Assembly (NCBI GenBank): GCA_018266795.1
Contig: JAFDZV010000045.1
Span: forward strand, 1-50,984
Reading direction: 5' to 3'
Length of the DNA: 50,984 nt
Source of the DNA: Bacteroidota bacterium
Lineage (GTDB): Bacteria > Bacteroidota > Ignavibacteria > OLB7
Shown in pieces: positions 36,764 to 45,824 of this stretch. The position numbers and the translations under genes are program-made. The stretch's first letter is position 1, and each line of letters opens with the position of its first letter. The notes beneath the pieces were generated by a model that worked only from the letters and a program-made list of their open reading frames with translations, was not told the DNA's origin and searched no databases.

Positions 36764-39700
36764 ATGGCCAGACTGTGTGAGCCGCAACGGTATCGTATCC
36801 TGCTTGTCTGCTTCATTGCGTCGGTTGCCTGCGCGCGTGCGCAGAACCCGGCCGGTGTTCGCTTCGCGGAGAACCGTGGCCAGATCGTGGACGCGCTGAA
36901 ACATCCACGTCCGGACATCCTCTTCAGCACGCGATCACGCGATGCCGCGCTCTACCTTCGCTCAACCGGGCTCAGCTATGTCTTCGTGCGGTGCGATCAT
37001 GATTCTGCCGGAGGACAGAAGCCGGCGGAGGGGAGGCTGGGGGGGACGGGCACCGCTCGGCGCCCGATCGTCTACCGCATGGACATGGAGTTGGTTGGGG
37101 CGAATGCTGACGCGGAAGTGACCGGAGACCTGCCGTCAAGTGACCATGAGAACTTCTACCCCGCGCACTGCCCATCGGGAATCCTGAACGTCCGGAGCTA
37201 CGGGCGCGTGACCTATCACGACATCTACCCCTACATCGACCTCGTGTATCACAGTGCCCGTGGTGGCATGAAGTATGATTTCATCGTGCACCCTGGCGGG
37301 CGGACATCGGATATCGCTCTGCGATATGTTGGTGCCACGGACCTGCACCTGACAGAGCACGGGACTGTGAACGTTGCCAGCCCGTTTGGCGGTGTGGAGG
37401 AGGGGCGCCCGGAGATCTACCAGCGCGCCGGGGGAAGCGAGCGAGCAGTGAGGGGATCGTACCTGCTGAATGACTCTGCGATCGGCTTCACCATCGGTGA
37501 CTACGATCGATCGCGCGATCTGGTGATCGATCCAACATTGCACTGGAGCACCTATCTCGGCGGTTCCGGCTGGGATTTGTCGATTCCGGCGCCGAGTGGT
37601 GACCAGACGTTGGCCGGCGGTGGCTCGGGGTTTGGAGGCAATACCAGTTGTTCCGATGGTGATACAACAATCACTGTCACTGGAAGAACCGAGAGCATCG
37701 ATTTCCCGGTGACGCCCGGAGTTGCACAGACGGTGCTTACGCCTCCTTTGTATTACGACATTTTCGTAGCACGCTTCTCCACTCTGGGCAATCGCATCTG
37801 GGCCACCTACCTCGGCGGCAGCGAATTCGACGGCGGTGTGGCGATCACGGTGGATCCTGCCGGCAGTGCATACGCAGCCGTTGCGACCGACAGCCCGGAC
37901 TATCCCACCACCACCGGAGCGTTTCAGCGCACCTTTGCAAATTCAGGTACGGGAGCTCTCACCAAGTTCGACAACAATGGGCGGTTGGTCTGGAGCACAT
38001 ACTATCAGGGGGCACAGCTTTCGGGAGTTCAGGTGGACCATGCGGGCAATGTGATCGTCTGCGGCAGGGCCACCGCGCTGCTGACGGCCACTCCCGGCGC
38101 GTTTCAGGGGACGCCTCCCATCAACGGCGGGTACAGCGGGTTCATCACCAAATTCAACAGCACCGGATCGGCACGCATCTGGTCCACATTTTTCGGCGGC
38201 ACCCCGCCCGCCGCGGGCGAGGGGGACAGCGTCAAGGCTCTTTCCCTAGACAGTGCCGGCAATATCTACGTCTGTGGTGGGACAATGCTGACGGACTTTC
38301 CGGTGTCTGCAAACTGTGCACAACCGGCTCTTGCTGGACTACGGGACGCCTACATCGGCAAGTTCGATCCGGGCGGCAACCGCCTCTGGTGCACCTACCT
38401 CGGTGGGGGCGATTCGGATGTGGCCCTGGATGTGGCCGCGACGCCGGGGGGCGTGGTGACCGTTGTGGGCTCCACCCGCAGTTCCAATTTCCCCGTCAGT
38501 GCCGGCGCCTTTCAAGGTACACAGCATTCCGGTACGTATGATGGTTTCGTTGCGCATCTCGCGCCGAACGGTGCGCTCCTGTGGGCCACGTACTACGGAG
38601 GAACGGGCGAAGACTACAGTGTTGCATTGGACCTCGACGCCAGAGGATCCATCTGGTCCGCGATGTATACGGAGTCCGTTGATCTGCCGGTTACCCAGGA
38701 TGCGTATCAGCCCGCCTATCGTCCGATCGGTGACGTGGCGCTCGTGAAGTTCGATTCGGGCGGCACCAGGATCTGGGCGACCTACCTCGGTGGAAGCGGA
38801 TGGGATGTGGCGAACGGCATCAGCGCGACTCCGATCGGTGTGATTGTCAACGGTACTACATCCAACGTGGACTTCCCTACCACGCCCGGTGCGTTTCAAC
38901 CGACTTCCCACGGTGGATTCGACATCTTCATGACGGCGTTCTGCGACCCGGTTGTCACCGTCACCGCTGGCGGGAACACCCATCTCTGCGCCGGTGATTC
39001 CGTGACGCTTACCGCCACAAGCGGCTTCGATCATTACCTCTGGCCTACCGGTGCAACCACACGATCCATCGTCGTGCGGCAGGCCGGCACGTATGGTGTG
39101 ACGGCTACGGTCGCCGGCTCCTGTACTGCCACGGCTGTGCCGGTTGCCGTCTCCATCTACCCGGTTCCGGTGCGAACGCTTGGTGACAGGCTGCGGCAGA
39201 TCTGCGATGGCGACAGTACGACACTTGCCACAGCCGGCGGCATCCGGCGGCATGTCTGGAGCACCGGTGATACCACTGCCACGCTGACCGTACGGCGTGC
39301 CGGGAAGTATTCACTCTTCTTCGTGGATACGAACGGATGCAGCAACTACAGCGATACGGTGACCGTTGTCGTGAACCCGCGGCCTACCGGGCAGATCGTT
39401 CCGCCCGGGCCGTTAGGTTTCTGCGATGGTTCCAGCGTGGTGCTCGATGCCGGGGGCGGCTATCAGGCCTATCGCTGGAGCAGCGGCGACACGGTGCGCA
39501 GAATCACGGTGACGAAGGCCGGGCAGTACACGGTGCGTGTGCAGAACGCCTTCGGCTGCTGGAGCGATTCATCGAACACCGTGAACGTCCGCGTGTATCC
39601 GCTGCCCAAGGTCACCATCCGGAACCTGTTACCGACCGTGTTCTGTGAGGGGGACAGCACAATCCTGGTGGCAACACCCGGTACGTTCGCGAGCTATCTA

Positions 39701-42313
39701 TGGTCCACCGGAACCACGTCGCAATCGATCACCGTGCGAACCAGCGGTGACTATTCGGTGACGGTGACCGATTCCAATGGCTGCGTTGCCACGGCGCATG
39801 TTGCCATTACCGTTACGCCCGGTCCGCATCCGGTGATCTCCGCGAGCGGGCCGCTGCGGTTCTGTGCGGGGGACAGCGTAACGCTTTCAACGGGCGATTT
39901 CTCCTCGTATCAATGGTCCACCGGGGCGACCTCGCAGAGCATCGTCGCGAAGACGAGCGGGAAGTACTTCGTGATCGTGATGAACGCCGGCGGATGCTCG
40001 GCAACATCCGATCCGATCGTGGTTGAGGTACTGGCACGGCCGGATGCCGCCATCAACGGGCCTGTGCGTGTCTGTCCGAACACGTTCGTGATCTACACTG
40101 TTCCGTTCAAGCCGGGGCTTGCGTATCAGTGGACGCTGGAGAGCGGCGGGGCCACGTCCGGCGGCCTTACGGCCAACGCCGTGAGTGTGCTGTGGGGGGC
40201 GGCCGGGAGCGGCGTGTTGCGCGTACATGTGACTGACCCCGCAACCGGCTGCAGCGCCGATACGGCGATCACCGTGACGATCGGCACCACGTTGAAGCCG
40301 GTCATCACCACGAATCGTTCACCACGGCTCTGCGCCGGCGACAGTGTGACGCTCGATGCCGGCTCCTATGCGGGCTACCTCTGGTCCACCGGCGCCACAT
40401 CGCGCACCATCACCGTCGGCGCTCCGGGGCGCTACGCAGTGTGGGCCAGCGACGACTCGGGATGCCATGGGACTTCGGATTCGGTGACGGTTACCGTGAA
40501 CGCGCCGCCGCAGCCAATGATCACTGTTCCGAACGGCGGCACGTTCTGCACCGGCGACAGCATCGTGCTCGATGCCGGTGCCGGCTACACGGGCTATCTC
40601 TGGTCCAACGGTTTCACCAGCCGGAGCATCGTGGTGCGCGCATCGGGAACGTACACCGTAACGGTGACGGACTCCAACGGCTGCACGGGGTTGGCGCCGG
40701 CGGTGACGGTGACGGCGGTTCCGCTTCCGTCGCCGGTTGTGAGCGGCCCGACGGATGTGTGCCGCAACTCCGTTGTCTCGTACACGACGCCGCTCACACC
40801 GGGGAGCGGCTATCAATGGAACGTGACCGGTGGCACGCTGCAGTCGGGGCAGGGGAGCGCGGCCATTCGCGTGCGGTGGGGGGCGGCTGCCGGAGCCGGA
40901 CGTGTGGATCTGACGGAGACCACGTCGGGTGGCTGCAGGGGAAGTTCGGCTGGATTGGATGTGACAATCGGCGATCATCTCACGGCACGGATAACGCCGG
41001 CGGGGCCGATCGTTCTCTGCCCGGGCTCCACGCTCCTGCTCGATGCCGGTGCCGGGTATGCGGCCTATGCATGGTCCACCGGAGCCACAACGCAGACCAT
41101 CGATGTAGGCACGCCCGGCAGTTATAGCGTGATCGTCTCGGACTCGGGTGGATGTTCCGGCACATCGGCGCCGGTGGATGTCGTTGCCGGGAAGGCGCCT
41201 GTTCCGATCGTCACGCCCGGTGGTCCGCTTGCCTTCTGCGAAGGGGACAGCGTAGCGTTGCGTGCCGATGCGGGCTATGCAGACTACCGGTGGTCTACTG
41301 GCGCCACCACACAGAGCATCGTTGTGAAGACGTCCGGGCGATATACGGTCACGGTGACCGATGCCAGCGGCTGCACAGGAACGTCGGCGCCGACCGATGT
41401 GGTGGTGCATCCTCGTCCGGTGGTTCCGCCGATCGTGCTCGGTGGCGGCATCCTGCGCACGCCGTCTGCGGCCTCGGCCTATCAATGGTTGCTGGACGGT
41501 TTGCCGATCGCCGGTGCGACGTCCGATACCTGCCGGCCGCCGGCCGATGGCGTGTATCGGGTGGTGATCACCGACGCATTCGGCTGCAGTGCGGTCTCCG
41601 ATCCGGTACGATATCGTTCCGGCGGCGTGCCGCATATCGTGAAGCTGGACACCGTAGCGGCTCGCGTCGGCGACCGCGTTTCGCTGGTGATGCATGTGCA
41701 GCCGGGATTGACCGTCGCAGAGGCCGTGCATGGGTATCACGCCGATCTGCGGTTCGATTCGCGCGCTCTCTTCATCCACGATGTGATCTCGCCGGACCGA
41801 TCTGCCGGCGGCGAGATGGCAACGTACAACGCGACGGGCGCGGGCCTGCTGAGTGTGGATCGTCCGGCGTCGAGTCCGGCGATCACCGGCGATGAACTCT
41901 TCCGCGTGGAACTGGAGGGGCTGGTGAGCGGGCAGCCGCTGAACGTGATGGCGATCGACCGCGTACAGATGCCGGAGGCGTTCTCCGTTGCGGCGGCAGG
42001 CGATGGCCTGGTGATCCTGAGCGGTTGCGAGCTTGGGACGAGTTTCGAGAAACATGTGCAGATCGTCGCGATCAGGCCGAACCCGCTGCGCGATGAACTG
42101 GTGCTGGAGTACTGGCTGCCATCGGGCAAGCCGGGCGTGCTGCGCCTGTACGACGGTGTAGGGCGCGAGATCGTGAGAACGGGGATCGGGGAGGGCACCG
42201 GAGAGAACCAGGAGGCGCATGTGGACGTTCGCCAGGTGCCTTCCGGCATCTATGAGGTGGAGCTGCGCAACGGCGCGTATCGGAGCGCTGCGACGGTGGT
42301 GGTATTGCGGTAA
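36764..42313 (+). CDS. Giant SBBP/Ig-repeat surface protein with T9SS sorting domain
   Basis: 1849 aa, with a signal peptide (ILLVCFIASVACARAQ). The N-terminal ~280 residues match the DUF7948-like region that precedes SBBP repeats (FAENRGQIVD, DLVYHSARGGMKYDFIVHPG, LVIDPTLHWSTYLGGSG). About 285-725 hold seven-bladed SBBP-type repeats (WATYLGGSEFDGGVAI, DFPVT-GAFQ). Residues 728-1621 are twelve Ig/PKD-like repeats, each usually C-x-GDS-x-L-A-x-Y-WSTGATTQSI-V-SG-Y-VTVTD-GC. Two of them (6th, 9th) are a different longer subtype, and the 12th has lost the first Cys. About 1622-1755 resembles a cohesin-like domain, and ~1765-1849 is a T9SS type A sorting domain (IRPNPLRDEL to VVVLR). It is a probable long cell-surface adhesin or fibre. 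It stands alone, followed by a strong bidirectional hairpin. Confidence 0.92.
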   Translation: MARLCEPQRYRILLVCFIASVACARAQNPAGVRFAENRGQIVDALKHPRPDILFSTRSRDAALYLRSTGLSYVFVRCDHDSAGGQKPAEGRLGGTGTARRPIVYRMDMELVGANADAEVTGDLPSSDHENFYPAHCPSGILNVRSYGRVTYHDIYPYIDLVYHSARGGMKYDFIVHPGGRTSDIALRYVGATDLHLTEHGTVNVASPFGGVEEGRPEIYQRAGGSERAVRGSYLLNDSAIGFTIGDYDRSRDLVIDPTLHWSTYLGGSGWDLSIPAPSGDQTLAGGGSGFGGNTSCSDGDTTITVTGRTESIDFPVTPGVAQTVLTPPLYYDIFVARFSTLGNRIWATYLGGSEFDGGVAITVDPAGSAYAAVATDSPDYPTTTGAFQRTFANSGTGALTKFDNNGRLVWSTYYQGAQLSGVQVDHAGNVIVCGRATALLTATPGAFQGTPPINGGYSGFITKFNSTGSARIWSTFFGGTPPAAGEGDSVKALSLDSAGNIYVCGGTMLTDFPVSANCAQPALAGLRDAYIGKFDPGGNRLWCTYLGGGDSDVALDVAATPGGVVTVVGSTRSSNFPVSAGAFQGTQHSGTYDGFVAHLAPNGALLWATYYGGTGEDYSVALDLDARGSIWSAMYTESVDLPVTQDAYQPAYRPIGDVALVKFDSGGTRIWATYLGGSGWDVANGISATPIGVIVNGTTSNVDFPTTPGAFQPTSHGGFDIFMTAFCDPVVTVTAGGNTHLCAGDSVTLTATSGFDHYLWPTGATTRSIVVRQAGTYGVTATVAGSCTATAVPVAVSIYPVPVRTLGDRLRQICDGDSTTLATAGGIRRHVWSTGDTTATLTVRRAGKYSLFFVDTNGCSNYSDTVTVVVNPRPTGQIVPPGPLGFCDGSSVVLDAGGGYQAYRWSSGDTVRRITVTKAGQYTVRVQNAFGCWSDSSNTVNVRVYPLPKVTIRNLLPTVFCEGDSTILVATPGTFASYLWSTGTTSQSITVRTSGDYSVTVTDSNGCVATAHVAITVTPGPHPVISASGPLRFCAGDSVTLSTGDFSSYQWSTGATSQSIVAKTSGKYFVIVMNAGGCSATSDPIVVEVLARPDAAINGPVRVCPNTFVIYTVPFKPGLAYQWTLESGGATSGGLTANAVSVLWGAAGSGVLRVHVTDPATGCSADTAITVTIGTTLKPVITTNRSPRLCAGDSVTLDAGSYAGYLWSTGATSRTITVGAPGRYAVWASDDSGCHGTSDSVTVTVNAPPQPMITVPNGGTFCTGDSIVLDAGAGYTGYLWSNGFTSRSIVVRASGTYTVTVTDSNGCTGLAPAVTVTAVPLPSPVVSGPTDVCRNSVVSYTTPLTPGSGYQWNVTGGTLQSGQGSAAIRVRWGAAAGAGRVDLTETTSGGCRGSSAGLDVTIGDHLTARITPAGPIVLCPGSTLLLDAGAGYAAYAWSTGATTQTIDVGTPGSYSVIVSDSGGCSGTSAPVDVVAGKAPVPIVTPGGPLAFCEGDSVALRADAGYADYRWSTGATTQSIVVKTSGRYTVTVTDASGCTGTSAPTDVVVHPRPVVPPIVLGGGILRTPSAASAYQWLLDGLPIAGATSDTCRPPADGVYRVVITDAFGCSAVSDPVRYRSGGVPHIVKLDTVAARVGDRVSLVMHVQPGLTVAEAVHGYHADLRFDSRALFIHDVISPDRSAGGEMATYNATGAGLLSVDRPASSPAITGDELFRVELEGLVSGQPLNVMAIDRVQMPEAFSVAAAGDGLVILSGCELGTSFEKHVQIVAIRPNPLRDELVLEYWLPSGKPGVLRLYDGVGREIVRTGIGEGTGENQEAHVDVRQVPSGIYEVELRNGAYRSAATVVVLR
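38942..41626 (+). repeat. Twelve tandem Ig/PKD-like repeats within the adhesin
   Basis: Each unit is about 70-85 codons. Eleven begin near a Cys followed by xGDS or a variant, and all contain an aromatic W core (WSTG in most) and an NGC- or GGC-type second Cys. Units 6 and 9 form a long subtype (VCPNTFVIYT and VCRNSVVSYT) at a three-unit interval, which suggests duplication of a multi-unit block. Confidence 0.75.
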
Positions 42314-42369
42314 ATGTGTGGAGAGCTATCGGTGTCTCAACGGCAACCGTGCACACTGTGGTGATTAAC

Positions 42370-42407
42370 CAACGGCCCGTTCCTGCGCTTGCAGGAGCGG
42401 GCCGTTG
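42370..42407. terminator. Bidirectional hairpin between convergent genes
   Basis: A 17-bp stem (42370-42386 with 42391-42407, one G-U pair) with a GCTT tetraloop lies between the adhesin stop (42313) and the convergent minus-strand gene end (42548). T tracts are weak on both sides. Confidence 0.75.
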
Positions 42408-42547
42408 TGCCTCATCGAGGATGTGGTAGAGCTGGGAGCAGATTGCCGATGCGAGGCCGTGCCGCTTCCACCGTGCCGCACCGTGATCGCGCCATCGTCA
42501 CGATGCTGCGCGGCGGTCGGCACGCCGCACTCGCGACGATGCTTCCG

Positions 42548-44722
42548 TTACCGATGCACTACCACGCGAATCGTTTCATCGTGCGTTCCCGCCGTCAACT
42601 TCAGCAGATACAGGCCGTTGGGCAGATTGTCAACGTGCCAGGCGATCGTTCCCTCCGTGGGTTCCATTATGCCGTTGTAGACATCCTCCACCCAGCGGCC
42701 GTCGATGGTATAGGCCGCGACGTGTACACTCCCGGTCTTCCGAAGCGATACGTTCACCGAGACCACCGATCGTGCGGGGTTTGGCGATGCGGAGATCCAC
42801 GTTCCGTCCTCCGCATGGGGTACGTTGGTTGCAACCCCGGCGACCGGTTCGGTGGTGCGGAACAGTCCGCGCTCATCGGTCCCGGCATAGATGAGCCCGT
42901 CTGCGGCGTGGACGAGGCAGCGCACGGATGTGCCGGTGATGCCGTCGTCGGCACGGGTCCAGACGGTGTCATTTACCCGGCCGCGATATACGCCATCTCC
43001 GGTCCCGATATAGAGCATGGTGCCGTCCACGAGGAGCGCATGGATGTTCGTATCGCGAAGGCCGCCGCTCACACGCTCCCACGTGCGCCCGGTGTCCAGT
43101 GAACGAAACAGACCGCAGGCGTCGCCGATGGAGTTGGCCGTCTCGCCGGCAAACAATGTGCCGTTAGGGGCTACCGCGAACAACATGACCATGCTCTTCA
43201 TCGGTGTGAATGCGTCGCGGATGAGCGTGTCGCCGCTCGCCGAAAAATGATAGATCCCGTTCGCGCCGCTGACGATAACGTGGTTGGTGCCGACGGTGAT
43301 GAACGCCAATGGATTATCGATCGCGGACTCCCTGCCGATAATCTTCCATGACGCGCCCAGATCCCTCGAGCGGGAAATCTCGAACTGGGACGTGGGCGAC
43401 GCGGCAACGTTGACGATGCTGCCGTCAGGCAGCTCGCTCATGCCCACCAGAGGCCGTCCGGGCTTCGAGCCGACATGTGCCCATGTGGAACCTCCATCAT
43501 CGGAGCGGAACCATAGACTGTCGCCAACAAAGGCAAGCGCGCGGCCGTCGCGCAACGCATAGATCTGCCCGAGAATTCTTGCGCCATCGGTGGCCTTCAG
43601 TGTATCCATCCGCTCGCCGTGCTGCGACAACGCCATCCAGGTACTGAAGAGCTTCGTGTAGAGATTCCCGGACGCCGTCCGGATCAATGCCGGAAACGTA
43701 TACGTCTGCATTCCCTCGTAGGAGCGCCGCCAGACGGTGTCGCTGAAGGTTGCCCGGCTGAATCCGTGAACATCGCTCAGCAACGTCGCGTTCAGGGCAA
43801 CGTGCAGTATCCGCGTCGGGCCGGTTGGATTGGCCAGACTCCACGAATCGCCTTCGTCGAACGAACGGTAGACTCCGGCGGAGGTGCCGGCCACCATGCT
43901 TCCGTCGGGGAGGAACTGAAGGGTGCGGACCTCCGGCACCGTGGCCCCCATGCCGTTGTCGATCGGCTGCCAGTACCAGGCACTGGTGTCCAGGCGAAAG
44001 ATGCCGCTCTTCGTTCCGCAGACGATCCGCCCGTGCCGGTCGGTGAGCAGTGCATAGATGTCCAGGTTCTGCCCAAGCCCGCTGTCGATCGGCTGCCATG
44101 TGTTGTTCGGCAGGGCGCGCATCATTCCGCTGACGTCCGTGCCGATGTAGAGTGCGCCGCCGGAATCGAGCGTGATGCCGCTGGTTGCATAGCCCGTGAT
44201 CGGGTGAACGATCCGTTGCCACGTGGCCGCCGAGTCGCTGTAGCGATAGATCCACCGGCCGGCAGTGGAATATATCCGCCCGGCGGTATCCTCGGCGAAC
44301 GCCGCGCTGGCGCCCGCCGGATCGCCCGGGTCGATGCCGGCGTTCAGCTCGCTCCAGTGCAGCCCTGCATCGGCCGATCGCCAGAACCCTCCGCCGGCGA
44401 CACCGGCAATCAGGTCGCCGCGCCGGTTCACATGCAGCCCGCCGATGGAAAGCCGCGGCAGCCCGCTGTTGGCAGCCTGCCAGGTTCTGCCGCTGTCGAG
44501 CGATCGATAGATGCCGCCCAGATCGAGTCCGCAGTAGATGATGGCGCGGGCATCGTCCGAAGCAACGACGAATTTCATGGAGCCGAGGCCGGATGGGCCT
44601 GGGATCTGCTCCCATGAAATCTGCGCCGGGAGCGGGGCGGCACAGAGGAACAGAAGGAGCGCGAGAGAAATGATCGTGCGGAATGCCGCGTATCGAGGCT
44701 GGTGTATGGACGAAGTTTTCAT
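42548..44722 (-). CDS. BNR/sortilin-type beta-propeller protein with T9SS sorting domain
   Basis: 724 aa. The start at 44722 (MKTSSIHQPRY) gives a signal peptide (TIISLALLLFLCAAPLPAQ); an upstream in-frame ATG adds 12 residues without improving it. The mature region repeats GIYRSLDSGRTWQ-like text about ten times (FWRSADAGLHWSEL, VYRSFDEGDSWSL, WFRSDDGGSTWAHV, LFRSLDTGRTWERV). These are BNR/Asp-box motifs (S-x-D-x-G-x-T/S-W) in VPS10/YCF48-like propellers. The last ~85 residues form a T9SS type A sorting domain (ISASPNPARSV, then LPNGLYLLKL to VVVHR). It is predicted to be surface-exposed. Sialidase activity is not implied, since no RIP motif or catalytic set is visible. Confidence 0.9.
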   Translation of the reverse strand: MKTSSIHQPRYAAFRTIISLALLLFLCAAPLPAQISWEQIPGPSGLGSMKFVVASDDARAIIYCGLDLGGIYRSLDSGRTWQAANSGLPRLSIGGLHVNRRGDLIAGVAGGGFWRSADAGLHWSELNAGIDPGDPAGASAAFAEDTAGRIYSTAGRWIYRYSDSAATWQRIVHPITGYATSGITLDSGGALYIGTDVSGMMRALPNNTWQPIDSGLGQNLDIYALLTDRHGRIVCGTKSGIFRLDTSAWYWQPIDNGMGATVPEVRTLQFLPDGSMVAGTSAGVYRSFDEGDSWSLANPTGPTRILHVALNATLLSDVHGFSRATFSDTVWRRSYEGMQTYTFPALIRTASGNLYTKLFSTWMALSQHGERMDTLKATDGARILGQIYALRDGRALAFVGDSLWFRSDDGGSTWAHVGSKPGRPLVGMSELPDGSIVNVAASPTSQFEISRSRDLGASWKIIGRESAIDNPLAFITVGTNHVIVSGANGIYHFSASGDTLIRDAFTPMKSMVMLFAVAPNGTLFAGETANSIGDACGLFRSLDTGRTWERVSGGLRDTNIHALLVDGTMLYIGTGDGVYRGRVNDTVWTRADDGITGTSVRCLVHAADGLIYAGTDERGLFRTTEPVAGVATNVPHAEDGTWISASPNPARSVVSVNVSLRKTGSVHVAAYTIDGRWVEDVYNGIMEPTEGTIAWHVDNLPNGLYLLKLTAGTHDETIRVVVHR

Positions 44723-44775
44723 GAGCACATCCGGATTGGTAAGACCATGGAATTTCATCGTGTCCGTTCAGAATC

Positions 44776-44808
44776 CGTGGAGCATGCGTTGCGGGCGCAT
44801 GCTCCACG
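44776..44808 (-). terminator. Hairpin after the small secreted protein gene
   Basis: A perfect 13-bp stem (44776-44788 with 44796-44808, 7-nt loop) begins 10 nt after the minus-strand stop at 44819. It should separate that gene from the BNR propeller gene downstream. Confidence 0.65.
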
Positions 44809-44818
44809 AAACGGGGCA

Positions 44819-45307
44819 TCAGCACGCAAAGGAGTGGATGTCGATGACGATCGGGCAGCCTGGTGGCGTCGGGGGAGGATAGTGGGTCAGGTCGACAACC
44901 ACCGAATCACAGACACCAGGGATGCCGGTTGAGATAACGTGCGAGGTCCCATCCGCCGGAATGGTATGTCCGAGCAATTCGACCGAGGTTATCACTCCAC
45001 CGACCTGCGACAGGTCCGTGGCAAGGAATACATTGTTCGCAACGGTACCGTTTGTGGACGGGTAAAGCGTGACGCTCGATTCAGAGTAGGGGTCGTCTGG
45101 CGTCATCTTATACTTGTAGTTCACCTTGAGACTGAACGGGAAGTGGCCGGGAGGGAGGTTGGTGGTAACGATGGTGAAGTATTGGCACGGCAACCCGACA
45201 TCGGCGTACGCAACCGAGGCCATCGGCAACGTTGCGAGCACTCCGACCAGCAGACCCGTGAAGAGGGCGCGGACATACGGAACCCTGAGAACGGTGAGGA
45301 ACATCAT
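44819..45307 (-). CDS. Small secreted protein with paired cysteines
   Basis: 162 aa. The first of two adjacent ATGs (45307) has CCTCC on the plus strand (GGAGG, 7 nt upstream). The signal peptide is clear (RALFTGLLVGVLATLPMASVAYA). The mature protein opens DVGLPCQYFTIVTTNLPP and is beta-rich and polar. It ends in a Pro-rich segment (HYPPPTPPGCPIVI) and C-terminal FAC, with four Cys in all. Its general plan resembles the secreted protein at 13325-13768, but not closely enough to align. A good Bacteroidetes-type promoter lies upstream (45440-45470), implying a leader of about 125 nt, and a hairpin follows. No function is recognised. Confidence 0.72.
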   Translation of the reverse strand: MMFLTVLRVPYVRALFTGLLVGVLATLPMASVAYADVGLPCQYFTIVTTNLPPGHFPFSLKVNYKYKMTPDDPYSESSVTLYPSTNGTVANNVFLATDLSQVGGVITSVELLGHTIPADGTSHVISTGIPGVCDSVVVDLTHYPPPTPPGCPIVIDIHSFAC

Positions 45308-45439
45308 GAGAATACCTCCGGTGAATTGAGTGATGCCGGCGGGATCATGGTTATTGCGTGTAGCAGGCCTAACCAAAGTACCATCCGGCCGACTGAATCA
45401 TAACGAATGTCAAATGTCAGCCCTTACAGAAAGGGAACA

Positions 45440-45470
45440 CAAAGATAGCATTGCGGTTAGTGATGCCAAA
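45440..45470 (-). promoter_or_regulatory. Bacteroidetes-type promoter for 44819-45307
   Basis: On the minus strand TTTG (45467-45470) is followed by 19 nt and then TATCTTTG (45440-45447), matching the -33 TTG and -7 TAnnTTTG elements recognised by the primary sigma factor of Bacteroidetes. Confidence 0.65.
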
Positions 45471-45618
45471 TTCCGTTCGGCCAGTCAGGTGCACCAGGCG
45501 GTCGAGTTATCGTTCAACTGGATCGATGGGCAATACTGTCTGATAACGACCTCCGCCATTTGTTGGTAACCATAAATCGACCAGTACATCTTCATGCACC
45601 CCCCCCGCATGGGGCATC

Positions 45619-45650
45619 TTGCGCACCCATAAAACCGGAACGTATGTTTG
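45619..45650 (+). promoter_or_regulatory. Bacteroidetes-type promoter for 45825-47168
   Basis: TTG (45619-45621), 21 nt, then TATGTTTG (45643-45650), matching the -33/-7 consensus. The start codon lies 175 nt downstream. Confidence 0.55.
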
Positions 45651-45824
45651 CCCGCCACATCTCCTGACGACGAACGCTTGTTCGAACTCCCTGATGCACA
45701 GCGAGACAGTGAGCGTGCACAACAGGTGCCGCGTTCGAAGTACTGCAGCATGGAGAGGTGGACACCGCCGCGAGCTACGCGGGTTCCAACACATTACGAT
45801 CATAGATCACACGGAGAGACATAT

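Larger units (their letters stand above)
45308..45824. other. Divergent promoter region
   Basis: 517 nt between start codons of genes at 45307 (minus) and 45825 (plus). It carries a promoter-like site in each direction (45440-45470 minus, 45619-45650 plus). Leaders of about 125 and 170 nt would result. No further gene is accepted here. Confidence 0.6.

Noticed and set aside
36579-36899. Cys-rich 106-codon plus-strand frame resembling a zinc ribbon
   Set aside because: It overlaps the start and signal peptide of the adhesin gene in another frame and has no ribosome site; the Cys are irregularly spaced.
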